The notes below the pieces were generated by a model. That model worked only from the letters and a program-made list of their open reading frames with translations. It did not search any database and was not told where the DNA came from. The translations under genes and the position numbers were made by a program. Source: UMGS1865 sp045656885 (lineage in GTDB: Bacteria; Bacillota; Clostridia; Oscillospirales; CAG-272). From it: a DNA stretch of 64,000 nt. The DNA is taken from contig JAZORZ010000071.1 of the NCBI GenBank assembly GCA_045656885.1, positions 1-64,000 on the forward strand, read 5' to 3'. Below, piece by piece: positions 54,404 through 63,601 of the stretch; within the stretch, counting starts at the first letter, position 1; each line of letters starts with the position of its first letter.

Positions 54404-55510
54404 ATGGAATGTAATAAGATCTCCATTCGCAATTTTCGCAACATAGAGGTAGCCGAGATCGAGTTTGACAGAGGCGTTAATATTCTGTGCGGTGAAAATG
54501 CGCAAGGGAAGACAAATTTGCTCGAGGCAATTCATTTTACCTCACTGGGCAAAAGCTTTCGCACCTCTCACGATGAGGAAATGATCCGCTTTGGCGAGGA
54601 GCTTTGCGAGGTGTCGCTTGACTTTTGTGACTCCGTGCGCCGACAGAACATTACTGTGCGTATGATGCAGGGGAAGAGAAAGCAGATCGAGCACAACCGC
54701 ATCAAGGTGGGAAGAGTCTCCGACATTGTGGGCGCGTTCCGCACGGTGCTCTTTTGTCCCGAGCATCTATCCCTGATCAAAGAGGGACCGGGTGAGCGGC
54801 GCAACTTTTTGGATATTGCGCTCTCGCAGCTTTATCCCGTGTATCTCAAAAGTTTACAACGCTACAACCAAATACTCAAGCAGCGCAATCAGCTCATCAG
54901 GGCAGCAGAGGACGATCGTTCGACCTTTGATGCCACGGTGGAGCTTTGGTCGCAGCAGCTTGCACACGAGGCGGCAGTCATCGCGCGTTACCGTTATCGC
55001 TATATCAAAATGGCACAGGAGCACGTTACACGCTTCTTTGGCGAAATGACGGGCGAGCGCGAGACACCCATGCTTGTGTATCTCGGTTCGTCAAAACAAC
55101 CTGTTGAAGAATATGAGGATATAGAAAAAACAGAGACAGCATACCGCACGCTTTTGTCCTCGCATCACGACCGCGAGATTGGAGCGGGGAGCACGCTTTG
55201 GGGTATTCACAAAGACGATATTGAGATTTTACTCAACGGTAAGCCCGCACGCTCCTTTGCATCGCAGGGGCAGCAACGCTCCTTGGCGCTCTCACTCAAG
55301 CTTGCCGAGGGCGAGGTTTGTGCAACCGTTTGCGGAGAGAAGCCCGTGTTCCTGTTTGACGACGTTTTCTCCGAGCTTGATAGCACCCGCCGCGCTTACC
55401 TTTCGGGCAAGATTGGCGAGCGTCAGGTCATCATCACCACCTGCGAGCCCTCGGGCATCGTTGGCGGCAAGATGATAAGGGTAGAAAAAGGAACTTTCCA
55501 ATCAACGTAA
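54404..55510 (+). CDS. recF: RecF DNA repair/replication protein
   Basis: 368 residues, an ABC-type SMC-like ATPase that loads RecA at gaps. NFRNIEVAEIEFDRGVNILC, Walker A GENAQGKTNLLEAIHF, signature FASQGQQRSLALSLKLAE and Walker B VFLFDDVFSELDSTRR. It starts 9 nt after dnaN, standard origin order. No strong SD; translational coupling is likely. Confidence 0.96.
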   Translation: MECNKISIRNFRNIEVAEIEFDRGVNILCGENAQGKTNLLEAIHFTSLGKSFRTSHDEEMIRFGEELCEVSLDFCDSVRRQNITVRMMQGKRKQIEHNRIKVGRVSDIVGAFRTVLFCPEHLSLIKEGPGERRNFLDIALSQLYPVYLKSLQRYNQILKQRNQLIRAAEDDRSTFDATVELWSQQLAHEAAVIARYRYRYIKMAQEHVTRFFGEMTGERETPMLVYLGSSKQPVEEYEDIEKTETAYRTLLSSHHDREIGAGSTLWGIHKDDIEILLNGKPARSFASQGQQRSLALSLKLAEGEVCATVCGEKPVFLFDDVFSELDSTRRAYLSGKIGERQVIITTCEPSGIVGGKMIRVEKGTFQST

Positions 55511-55512
55511 AA

Positions 55513-55845
55513 ATGGAACAATACAAAGAAAAAATAATAGAAATTATGGCAAATTCTTCTATCTCTTTTCTCCTGTTGTTAATCTTGGGGTTGAGTGCAT
55601 ATGAGTTATATCAACTCTGTAAGGCACAAAGAAAACCAAGAAAAGGAAACATTATTTCAGCAGCTGTTATGATTGTGCTTCAAATGTTTATTGCTTTGCT
55701 TGAACTTTTAGATTCAAGCATCAACGCAGAAACGTTAGCATATGCAACAATTATCATTGTTGTTTGTCTGTGTTTTCTCATTCCCGAGTCTGTTTTTTAC
55801 TATCGAATGAGAGGGCAAGAGAAAAAAAGAAAAGAGGAGCCCTAA
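55513..55845 (+). CDS. Small two-to-three-helix membrane protein, unknown
   Basis: 110 residues; AT-rich. Helices near 16-35 (SISFLLLLILGLSAYELYQL), 47-65 and 74-92, with a highly basic tail (RGQEKKRKEEP). No family is recognised. It starts 2 nt after the recF stop and overlaps the remB start by one base (TAATG), so it is an extra gene inserted between recF and remB in an otherwise standard order. No clear SD. Confidence 0.6.
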   Translation: MEQYKEKIIEIMANSSISFLLLLILGLSAYELYQLCKAQRKPRKGNIISAAVMIVLQMFIALLELLDSSINAETLAYATIIIVVCLCFLIPESVFYYRMRGQEKKRKEEP

Positions 55846-56099
55846 TGTATTTACACGTAGGCAACAACCAAAACATCAGAGAGCGGAACATCATCGGTAT
55901 TTTTGATGCCGATACGGCAACTGTTTCCACTATCACAAAAAAATATCTCTCGGCGGCGGACGCGCGGCGCGCGGTTGAATTCGCATCTGAGGAAATTCCC
56001 AAATCCTTTGTTTTATATAAGGATAGAGAGGGAAACTTTAAGGTCTGCTTTTCACAGCTTGCCGCGGCATCGCTCGTGGGCAGATCGATGCACGGATAA
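55845..56099 (+). CDS. remB: RemB/YaaB (DUF370) family protein
   Basis: 84 residues starting MYLHVGNNQNIRERNIIGIF, typical of DUF370 proteins encoded between recF and gyrB (YaaB/RemB in Bacillus, linked to biofilm matrix regulation). SD AGAGGAG. The exact role in this organism is unknown. Confidence 0.87.
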   Translation: MYLHVGNNQNIRERNIIGIFDADTATVSTITKKYLSAADARRAVEFASEEIPKSFVLYKDREGNFKVCFSQLAAASLVGRSMHG

Positions 56100-56154
56100 A
56101 ATAATCAAAAAATAATAGAAAGATTTTTTTATAAAAAAACATAAACCACTTGAA

Positions 56155-56290
56155 GGCGGGCCGTCGGGGACGTCGGCCCCTACAAAAGTTGTTTAGAATC
56201 ATACGCGAAAATGCTTTTGGGTTTAGATGAGAAAAAGGACGCGTTAAGTGTTTTGATTTCTCGTAGGGGGCGACGTCCCCGACGCCCCGA
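56155..56290. repeat. Two GTCGGGGACGTC-type repeats facing each other
   Basis: In the 325-nt gap 56100-56424: GCCGTCGGGGACGTCGGCCC (56160-56180) ending in CCTAC, and its inverted partner GTAGGGGGCGACGTCCCCGA (56264-56283). They are near-perfect mirror images about 80 nt apart and could pair into one large stem. Related to the units at 4923 and 20425. No gene is seen in the gap. Confidence 0.65.
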
Positions 56291-56424
56291 AAAACAAACG
56301 TTTATTGTGTGCAAGGTTGAACAATACAAAAAACTTTCGCAAAAATAAACATCTGATATCTTTTTAGAAACCCTATTGACAAGATCACAAAGGTTCTGAC
56401 ACCAACAGAAAGGAAACATAAAAC

Positions 56425-58368
56425 ATGGAAAATCTGGAACAACGCGTTTATGACGAAAGTCAGATTCAGATACTCGAGGGCTTGGAAGCCGTCCGTAAGA
56501 GACCGGGTATGTATATCGGGTCTACCTCGGCGCGCGGTCTTCACCATCTGGTATATGAAATTGTCGATAACTCCATCGACGAGGCACTGGCGGGCCGCTG
56601 TAAGCGCATAGAGGTCACGCTTCACCCGGATAACAGCGTATCCGTACAGGATGACGGTCGCGGTATTCCGAGTGGTATTCACCCCAAAATGGGCATTCCC
56701 ACGCTTGAGGTGGTCTATACCGTTCTGCACGCAGGCGGCAAGTTTGGCGGTGACGGCTACAAATATTCCGGAGGTCTTCACGGCGTTGGTGCATCTGTTG
56801 TAAACGCACTTTCCTCTTGGGTAGAGATCGATAACTGCCACGAGGGCAAGCGCTACACCGAGCGTTTTGAGCGTGGTCACGTTGCACGTCCCTTTAAGGA
56901 AGAGGGAGCAACCGACCGTCACGGCTTGTACGTTCGCTTCCTGCCCGACCCCGAAATGTTCGAGGAGGTCGTATTCGATTACGATACACTGCTCAAGCGT
57001 TTGCGTGAGCAAGCATTCCTCAACGGCGGCGTAAACATCTTTTTGCGAGATGAAAGACAACCTCTTGAGGACGGCACTTATCGCGAGAATGATTTGATGT
57101 ACGAGGGCGGTATTAAATCCTTTGTTGAATATATCAACGACCAAAAGAAGTGTGAGCTCATTCACCCCGAGGTCATTTATATGAAGGCCGAAAAGGAGAA
57201 CTGGGTTGCCGAGGTTGCTATGCAGTATAACGATAGCTACAACGAGGCATTGCTCACCTTTGCAAATAACATCAACACCATTGAGGGCGGGACCCACGAG
57301 ATCGGCTTTAAGACCGCACTAACCAAGGTATTTAACGACTACGGCAGAAAGTACGGCATCATTAAGGAGAGCGAAAAGAACCTCTCGGGTGAGGACGTGC
57401 GTGAGGGTCTTTCGGCTGTCGTATCGGTTAAGTTGACCGAGGCACAGTTCGAGGGGCAAACCAAGGGCAAGCTCGGCAACAGCGAGATGAGAACCATTCT
57501 CTACACACTCGTTACCGAAAAGCTTGAGGAATACCTTGAGGAAAATCCCGCAGTCGGTAAGGCAATTTTGGAAAAGGCAATGGCGGCATACCGTGCTCGC
57601 GAGGCGGCAAGAAAAGCACGCGAGGCAACCCGCCGCAAGGGACTTCTTGAGGGCTCTACGCTCCCCGGCAAGCTTGCCGACTGCCAAGAAAAGAATGCAG
57701 AGTTCACCGAGCTCTACTTGGTAGAGGGAGACTCCGCGGGCGGCTCTGCAAAGCAGGGACGTAACTCGCGCTTCCAGGCAATTCTGCCTCTGCGCGGTAA
57801 GGTTCTCAACGTCGAGAAAACAAGACTCGACAAGGTATATTCCAATCAATCTCTTATCCCGATCATTCAAGCGCTCGGTTGCGGTATTGGTGAAGAATTT
57901 GACGTTGCAAAGCTCCGTTACGGAAAGATCATCATTATGGCCGACGCGGACGTCGACGGCTCGCACATTCGTATTCTGCTCCTCACCTTCTTCTTCCGCC
58001 ACATGAGAAAGCTCATTGAGGAAGGACACATCTATTTTGCACAACCGCCGCTCTATAAGATTTATAAGAAGGGCTCGAAATACGGCAACGAGCGTTACGC
58101 CTACACCGAGGAAGAAAAGGAAGCCATTGTTGCCGAAATGGGCGGTGTCAACATTGAAGCCGACCGCTACAAGGGTCTTGGTGAAATGGACCCCGACCAG
58201 CTTTGGGAAACCACAATGGATCCCGCAACCCGTACCATTCTGCGCGTTACTATTGAGGACGCCATCGCATGTGACGAGATGTTCTCGGTGCTCATGGGCG
58301 ACAAGGTAGAGCCAAGACGTGTATTCATCGAGCAAAACGCAAAGTTTGCCGAAAATCTTGACGTTTAA
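56425..58368 (+). CDS. gyrB: DNA gyrase subunit B
   Basis: 647 residues, ATPase and TOPRIM half of gyrase. GHKL motifs EIVDNSIDEAL, DDGRGIPSGIHPK, GLHGVGASVVNALS; transducer; TOPRIM YLVEGDSAGGSAKQGR and IIIMADADVDGSHIRILLL. Usual length. SD GAAAGGA. It is separated from gyrA by mreC and mreD. Confidence 0.98.
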   Translation: MENLEQRVYDESQIQILEGLEAVRKRPGMYIGSTSARGLHHLVYEIVDNSIDEALAGRCKRIEVTLHPDNSVSVQDDGRGIPSGIHPKMGIPTLEVVYTVLHAGGKFGGDGYKYSGGLHGVGASVVNALSSWVEIDNCHEGKRYTERFERGHVARPFKEEGATDRHGLYVRFLPDPEMFEEVVFDYDTLLKRLREQAFLNGGVNIFLRDERQPLEDGTYRENDLMYEGGIKSFVEYINDQKKCELIHPEVIYMKAEKENWVAEVAMQYNDSYNEALLTFANNINTIEGGTHEIGFKTALTKVFNDYGRKYGIIKESEKNLSGEDVREGLSAVVSVKLTEAQFEGQTKGKLGNSEMRTILYTLVTEKLEEYLEENPAVGKAILEKAMAAYRAREAARKAREATRRKGLLEGSTLPGKLADCQEKNAEFTELYLVEGDSAGGSAKQGRNSRFQAILPLRGKVLNVEKTRLDKVYSNQSLIPIIQALGCGIGEEFDVAKLRYGKIIIMADADVDGSHIRILLLTFFFRHMRKLIEEGHIYFAQPPLYKIYKKGSKYGNERYAYTEEEKEAIVAEMGGVNIEADRYKGLGEMDPDQLWETTMDPATRTILRVTIEDAIACDEMFSVLMGDKVEPRRVFIEQNAKFAENLDV

Positions 58369-58410
58369 TTCATACCCCTTGCAAATCTTACGAAAGGGGG
58401 ATAGAAAAAC

Positions 58411-59253
58411 GTGAGAATTTTTCAAAACAAATTTTTCATCATTTACCTGTGCATTGCTTTGGTTTTGACAATTGTTCCGTCGGTATTTTCCATTATGGGT
58501 TATCGCAGTCTTGCAAAAAACATTGTAGGAACAGTCACAATGCCTGTGCGTTGGGTGGCAACCACAATCGGTAATGCGTTCCAGGGTTGGGGCAAATATT
58601 TTGCCAGCATGAAAGCACTCGACGAAAAAAACAAAGCACTCATTGATGAAAACGCGGCTCTGAGGGAGCAGCTGCAAAATGCAGAGCTACTCGAAAAAGA
58701 AAACGAGCGGTTGCGTGATTATCTTGACATGAAGAACAAATATCCCTCTTTTAAGATGGAAGAGGGAATGGTCATCAGCCACTCATCGGGCAACTACATT
58801 ACAAACTTTACACTCAACCGCGGCACGCTGCACGGCATTGAACCCAATATGCCGGTTGTCACCAAAGATGGCATTGTGGGCTACGTGGTTGAGGTTGGAT
58901 TGAATTGGTGTATGGTATCCACCCTGATCGAAACGGCAACGTCTGTGGGTGCATACATTCCGCGCTCCGAGGTTGTTGGCATCGTCAGCGGCGATTACAG
59001 CATGCGCCAAGAAGGAACCTGCAAGATAGGATACATCGATGCCGCTGCCGACGTACAGGTCGGTGATACCGTTTATTCGAGCGGTACAGGCAGTGTCTAT
59101 CCTGCAGACCTCAAAATAGGAACAGTTACCTCTATTGAGGTAGACGAATACAACCGCACGCTTGTGGCAACCGTAACCCCCGCAGTGGATTTTTCATCGC
59201 TCAAATGGGTCATGGTCATTACGGGTTACGAAAATATTAGCGGTGATAAATAA
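58411..59253 (+). CDS. mreC: Rod shape-determining protein MreC
   Basis: 280 residues, GTG start with SD AAAGGGGG. N-terminal membrane helix (FFIIYLCIALVLTIVPSVFS), a coiled coil (~65-105: DEKNKALIDENAALREQLQN), then the double beta-barrel MreC fold (GMVISHSSGNYITNFTLNRG, PVVTKDGIVGYVVEVG). Acts outside the membrane to organise the elongation complex. It lies between the gyrase genes, with no mreB in the window. Confidence 0.95.
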   Translation: MRIFQNKFFIIYLCIALVLTIVPSVFSIMGYRSLAKNIVGTVTMPVRWVATTIGNAFQGWGKYFASMKALDEKNKALIDENAALREQLQNAELLEKENERLRDYLDMKNKYPSFKMEEGMVISHSSGNYITNFTLNRGTLHGIEPNMPVVTKDGIVGYVVEVGLNWCMVSTLIETATSVGAYIPRSEVVGIVSGDYSMRQEGTCKIGYIDAAADVQVGDTVYSSGTGSVYPADLKIGTVTSIEVDEYNRTLVATVTPAVDFSSLKWVMVITGYENISGDK

Positions 59254-59276
59254 AACACAGAAAAAGGAGTGAGGAC

Positions 59277-59816
59277 GTGTCGAGAAATCGCATTATGGGC
59301 TTTGAAGCACAGGCACGCTCACGCCTTGTGGTGTTTGGTGTTTCGCTGGCACTCCTCATTCTCGGGGGAGCAATTCTTCAAACAAGTGTGTTTGGCAAGC
59401 TCACCTACATAGGTGCCGTTCCCGATTTAATGCTCTGTATAGTCACCTGTGTTGCTTTTTTCAACGGGCGACATCACGGAGCGATTACGGGTCTTGCGGC
59501 AGGCGCGCTGATTGAAGCCATTGCCTCGAGCGGAGTAGTACTGTTACCGTTGTTTTATATGGTCTTTGGCTACACGGCTGGGCATTACGCACGTGCCGTG
59601 CAACCCAAAAGATTTATACCGTATCTCATTTATTTAATGTTTGCACTGTTTTTGCGAGCGTCGGTTACTGTTCTTTACGCTTGCTTGACCTATCAAAACA
59701 TAAACCTTGTGCAAATTTTCATTCACGCGGTACTTCCCGAAATACTGGCAACGACACTTGCGGGAATTGCACTTTACTTACCGCTCAAACTATTTTGTAA
59801 AAAATTGAAAGCTTAA
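59277..59816 (+). CDS. mreD: Rod shape-determining protein MreD
   Basis: 179 residues, GTG start (SD AGGAG). Five to six membrane helices, including VFGVSLALLILGGAILQTSV, and the family phrases GAVPDLMLCIVTCVAFFNGR and GITGLAAGALIE, here HHGAITGLAAGALIEAIASS. Works with MreC in cell elongation. 23 nt after mreC. Confidence 0.93.
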   Translation: MSRNRIMGFEAQARSRLVVFGVSLALLILGGAILQTSVFGKLTYIGAVPDLMLCIVTCVAFFNGRHHGAITGLAAGALIEAIASSGVVLLPLFYMVFGYTAGHYARAVQPKRFIPYLIYLMFALFLRASVTVLYACLTYQNINLVQIFIHAVLPEILATTLAGIALYLPLKLFCKKLKA

Positions 59817-59854
59817 TCATCTCTTGAAATAAAGACAGGAAAGGGACAGAAATC

Positions 59855-62452
59855 GTGGCTAACGAAAAGGACAAAAATTTAGAAAAAGAACAGGAGCTCG
59901 CCCTGTTTGAAAATCAGAAAATCGTCGACGTGGGTATGGAAAAGGAAGTTAAAAAATCCTTTATCGAGTATTCTATGTCGGTTATTATGGCGCGTGCGCT
60001 TCCCGACGTGCGCGACGGAATGAAGCCCGGTGCTCGCCGTATTCTTTACGCGATGTACGAGGACGGCTTGGTGCATTCCAAGCCCTTCCGCAAGTCGGCT
60101 ACCACCGTAGGTAACGTGCTCGGTCGCTATCACCCTCACGGTGACGCTGCTGTTTACGGCACTATGGTTCGCATGGCGCAGGATTTCTCTATGCGTTATC
60201 CTCTGGTAGAGGGACACGGAAACTTTGGCTCTGTTGACGGTGACGGCGCGGCTGCTTACCGTTATACCGAGGCACGTCTTGATAAGATTGCCGACGAAAT
60301 GATGCGTGATCTTGATAAGAACGTCGTTCCCATGATGCCTAACTTTGATAACCGCTTGCAAGAACCCACGGTTCTGCCTTCCCGTTTTCCCAATCTCTTG
60401 GTTAACGGCTCTATGGGTATTGCGGTTGGTATGGCGACCAATATTCCCCCTCACAACCTTGGTGAGGTCATTGACGCCACCATCTACCGCATGGATAACC
60501 CCGAGTGCTCGGTTGACGATTTGATGGAGTACATCAAGGGTCCCGATTTTCCCACTTATGCCACCATTTACGGCGTTAACGGCATTCGCTTGGCATACGA
60601 AACCGGCAAGGGTCACATCATGGTTCGTGCACGCGCAACCATTGAGGAAGACCACCGCCGCATTGTATTTACCGAAATTCCCTACGGCGTTAACAAGAGT
60701 TTGCTCTGCGAGTCTATTGCAAACTGCGTTAAGGAAAAGAGAATTGAGGGCATTACTGAGCTGCGCGACGAATCGGGCAGAGACGGTATGCGCATTGTTG
60801 TGGAATACCGCCGCGACGTCAACTCGCAAATTCTTCTCAATCAACTGTATAAATATACCCAGCTGCAGGAGACTTTTGCTATCAATATGCTGGCTCTTGT
60901 TAACAACGAGCCCAAAGTTCTCAACCTGCCGCAAATTCTTGACCATTACATTGCTCACCAAGAGCAAGTCATCACGCGCCGCACCGAGTTCGAGCTTGAA
61001 AAGGCAAAGGCAAGAGCGCACATTTATGAGGGCTACAAGATCGCGCTTGATAACATCGACGAGATCGTGCAGATTATGAAGACCTCTCCCTCTATTCCTG
61101 CATCCAAGCAGACCTTGATGGAGCGCTTTGGTCTGACTGATATTCAATCGCAAGCCATTGTTGAAATGACCCTTGGTAAGCTGACCGGCATGGAAAGAAG
61201 CAAGATCGAAGACGAACTCGCACGCCTGCACGCTCTCATTGAAGAGCTTGAAGGCATTCTTGCCGACATTGGCAAGATCAAGCAGATCATTAAGGATGAG
61301 ATGGGCGAGATCCGCCGCAAGTATGCAGACGACCGCCGCACCGACATTATGGCGGCCGAGCACGAGATCATTCTTGAGGACCTCATCGAGCGTCACAACT
61401 GTGTTATCACACTCACCAACGCGGGTTACATTAAACGTCAACCTGCGGCAGTTTATTCTGCACAACACCGTGGCGGACGCGGCGTAATTGGTATGTCCAC
61501 TAAGGAAGAGGACTTTATCGAAAAGGTCATTGCCGTTAACAGCCACTCTTATCTGTTGATGTTCACCAACACGGGTAAGGTTCAAATGCGTAAGGCATAT
61601 ATGATCCCCGAGGCGGGACGCACCGCACGCGGACAAAATATCGTTAACATTCTCGAGCTTGAGGCAGGGGAAAAGATCACCTCTTGCATCAGCGTAGACG
61701 AGTTTACCGACACCCATTACCTCACCATGGTAACCAGAAACGGTGTTATTAAGAGAACAAAACTTTCCGAATACGAATACCAACGCAAGGGCGGTAAGAT
61801 CGCGCTCACCCTTGACGAGGGCGACGAGCTGCTTTACGTAGTGCTGACTGACGGCACCTGCGAGCTTCTCATTGCAACCGAGCAAGGTCAAGCAATCCGC
61901 TTTGCCGAAGAGGGTGCACGCGCACTCGGACGTACCGCACGCGGTGTTCGCGGCATCAGTTTGCGCGAGGGCGACCACGTTAAGGGCGTTTGCACCGTTG
62001 AAGAAGGCAAGGATCTGCTCTGCATCACCGCAAACGGCTTTGGTAAGCGCAGCCCGTTCGATGACTTCCGCTTGATGAAGCATCGCGGCGGCTACGGTGT
62101 CACCTGCTACAATCTGACCGAAAAGAGCGGTGACCTGACAGGTATTGCCGCTGTTGACGATAGCATGGATATTATGATGATCACCGATTCGGGTACCATT
62201 ATTCGTACTCCCGTTGCAGGTATTCCTTCCCGTTCCCGTAGTGCAGGCGGCGTAATCGTAATGCGCCTTGGCGAGGGACAACAGCTTGTCAACTTTACCG
62301 TTGTTGCTCGCGAAGAAGAGAACGAAGAGGAAGAAGTCGAATTCGATGAAGATGGCAACGAGATCGTAGCAGAAGTCACTTCTGAAGCAACAGAAGTTGT
62401 TGAAACGGCTGAACAGGTAGAGGAAACCACACAATCCCAAAGTGAAGAATAA
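59855..62452 (+). CDS. gyrA: DNA gyrase subunit A
   Basis: 865 residues, GTG start. Breakage-reunion domain with catalytic Tyr137 (AAAYRYTEARL), then a C-terminal six-bladed domain with GyrA box QHRGGRG and a very acidic tail (EEENEEEEVEFDEDGNEIV). At the quinolone pocket it reads HPHGDAAVYGTMVRMAQ: Ala98 and Gly102 stand at the positions of E. coli Ser83 and Asp87. SD GAAAGGGA. The stop overlaps the next start (TAATG). Confidence 0.98.
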   Translation: MANEKDKNLEKEQELALFENQKIVDVGMEKEVKKSFIEYSMSVIMARALPDVRDGMKPGARRILYAMYEDGLVHSKPFRKSATTVGNVLGRYHPHGDAAVYGTMVRMAQDFSMRYPLVEGHGNFGSVDGDGAAAYRYTEARLDKIADEMMRDLDKNVVPMMPNFDNRLQEPTVLPSRFPNLLVNGSMGIAVGMATNIPPHNLGEVIDATIYRMDNPECSVDDLMEYIKGPDFPTYATIYGVNGIRLAYETGKGHIMVRARATIEEDHRRIVFTEIPYGVNKSLLCESIANCVKEKRIEGITELRDESGRDGMRIVVEYRRDVNSQILLNQLYKYTQLQETFAINMLALVNNEPKVLNLPQILDHYIAHQEQVITRRTEFELEKAKARAHIYEGYKIALDNIDEIVQIMKTSPSIPASKQTLMERFGLTDIQSQAIVEMTLGKLTGMERSKIEDELARLHALIEELEGILADIGKIKQIIKDEMGEIRRKYADDRRTDIMAAEHEIILEDLIERHNCVITLTNAGYIKRQPAAVYSAQHRGGRGVIGMSTKEEDFIEKVIAVNSHSYLLMFTNTGKVQMRKAYMIPEAGRTARGQNIVNILELEAGEKITSCISVDEFTDTHYLTMVTRNGVIKRTKLSEYEYQRKGGKIALTLDEGDELLYVVLTDGTCELLIATEQGQAIRFAEEGARALGRTARGVRGISLREGDHVKGVCTVEEGKDLLCITANGFGKRSPFDDFRLMKHRGGYGVTCYNLTEKSGDLTGIAAVDDSMDIMMITDSGTIIRTPVAGIPSRSRSAGGVIVMRLGEGQQLVNFTVVAREEENEEEEVEFDEDGNEIVAEVTSEATEVVETAEQVEETTQSQSEE

Positions 62453-63150
62453 TGGAAGAAACAAAAAAACTCACCAAGGAAATTATCCTTGTGTTTTTCA
62501 AAAAGCATTACAAAAAAATTATAGCTGGGGCACTCGCGGTGGTGGTTTTGGCCGTGAGCTGCGTGCTCCTGTTCCAATGCAACGCCGCGCCGCGCATTGA
62601 GGATATTTACGATAGAATGGTCTATCTTCTCGAATCCTCGCAAGAGGTCAATGCGCTCATTTACGGTTGCGGACTGCCTGTTTGGGAGGACGACTCCGAA
62701 TACGTAGCGTTTGAACACATTTATTACGGTCTCGACTCTGCCCAACACTACGAAATCGTAATGCCCAATGCAAAATATCACACCGCGCAGGATATGAAGG
62801 ATGCCATCGAAAAAATCTACTCCAAGGCGTATCTCGACGAGGTCATCTACACAGCAATTTTCGACGGCTTTGCCATCTCCGATAGTGTTGGTGGCTCGGT
62901 TGTCGGCGTTGCGCGATACTACGAGGAAGGTATGTACCTCTGGCAGTCTAAGGAGTTCCGTGTTACCCCCTACGAGGGTATGCGCATTTATGATTTTTCT
63001 ACCATGAAGGTGCAGTCACTCGGTAAAAAAGACCGCTGCGTCATCACCGTCGACTCCTGGCTCGAGGATACTCCCGAAAACGTCGAAAACGTCGAAATTC
63101 TCATCGCCCTGCAGGACGGTCAGTGGTATTTAGATAATTTTATAGTGTAA
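62452..63150 (+). CDS. Single-pass membrane protein, unknown
   Basis: 232 residues. A basic N-terminus then one helix (IIAGALAVVVLAVSCVLLFQ, ~23-42), and a ~190-residue extracytoplasmic domain with charged beta/alpha pattern (RIEDIYDRMVYLLE, FRVTPYEGMRIYDFSTMKV, QDGQWYLDNFIV). No family recognised. It overlaps gyrA by one base, so translation is coupled. Copy 3 of the composite 3' element starts about 5 nt after its stop. Confidence 0.65.
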   Translation: MEETKKLTKEIILVFFKKHYKKIIAGALAVVVLAVSCVLLFQCNAAPRIEDIYDRMVYLLESSQEVNALIYGCGLPVWEDDSEYVAFEHIYYGLDSAQHYEIVMPNAKYHTAQDMKDAIEKIYSKAYLDEVIYTAIFDGFAISDSVGGSVVGVARYYEEGMYLWQSKEFRVTPYEGMRIYDFSTMKVQSLGKKDRCVITVDSWLEDTPENVENVEILIALQDGQWYLDNFIV

Positions 63151-63154
63151 TGGA

Positions 63155-63333
63155 AAAGTGGGGAAAACTTCTTGCAAGAAGTTTTCCCCACACCCCTTTC
63201 AAGAACTCTCTAACAAGGGACTATAGAAATAAGTTGTTAGTTTATAAACAGACAGTCGGCGCGTGCCTCTTGGCACGCTTTTGCTCTCGCGAGCGCGTGG
63301 GCACCACCAAGACCCCGCGCGCTAAGAAATTTG
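63155..63333 (+). repeat. Composite 3' element copy 3 (modules A + B)
   Basis: Module A is a perfect 34-bp palindrome (63158-63191) with arms GTGGGGAAAACTTCTTG, then CACCCCTTTCAAGAAC. Module B (63250-63333): stem 1 GCGTGCC-tctt-GGCACGC (63261-63278), CTTTTGCTCTCGCGAGC, stem 2 AGCGCG (63292-63297)/CGCGCT (63318-63323) around GGGCACCACCAAGACCCC, ending AGAAATTTG. Confidence 0.78.
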
Positions 63334-63377
63334 TTAAAATAAAAAACAAGGAATATACCATTTCGTTCACAAAATGT

Positions 63378-63420
63378 TATGTTCCCCCGCACCCCTTCAA
63401 AAAAGCACGCACAAAAAAAT
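63378..63420 (+). repeat. Half copy of module A
   Basis: Right half only: GTTCCCCCGCACCCCTTCAA followed by AAAAGCACGCAC. Together with copy 3 it fills most of the 451-nt gap 63151-63601; no gene was seen there. Confidence 0.6.
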
Positions 63421-63521
63421 AAAAATAAAATAATTATGTTCGGCTGGACGAATTATTTAATTCGCATCGTAGTTTTTTATAACATAACACAAACCGATAA
63501 TTTTTCTCGCAAAATGCGTTA

Positions 63522-63550
63522 TTGCTTTTTCTGTGTTTATGGCGTATAAT
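63522..63550 (+). promoter_or_regulatory. Promoter of the XRE regulator gene
   Basis: TTGCTT (63522-63527), 17 nt, TATAAT (63545-63550), 52 nt before the ATG. Confidence 0.72.
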
Positions 63551-63601
63551 AAAGATGTCGACACAAAAAGGCCTTGAAAAAGAAAACAAGGAGAGAAAAT
63601 T

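Noticed and set aside
59879..62464. An 861-residue open frame antisense to gyrA (and similar long antisense frames over glgP, gyrB and rny)
   Set aside because: Composition is the mirror of the sense codons, no SD or family motifs, and the sense frames are unambiguous.
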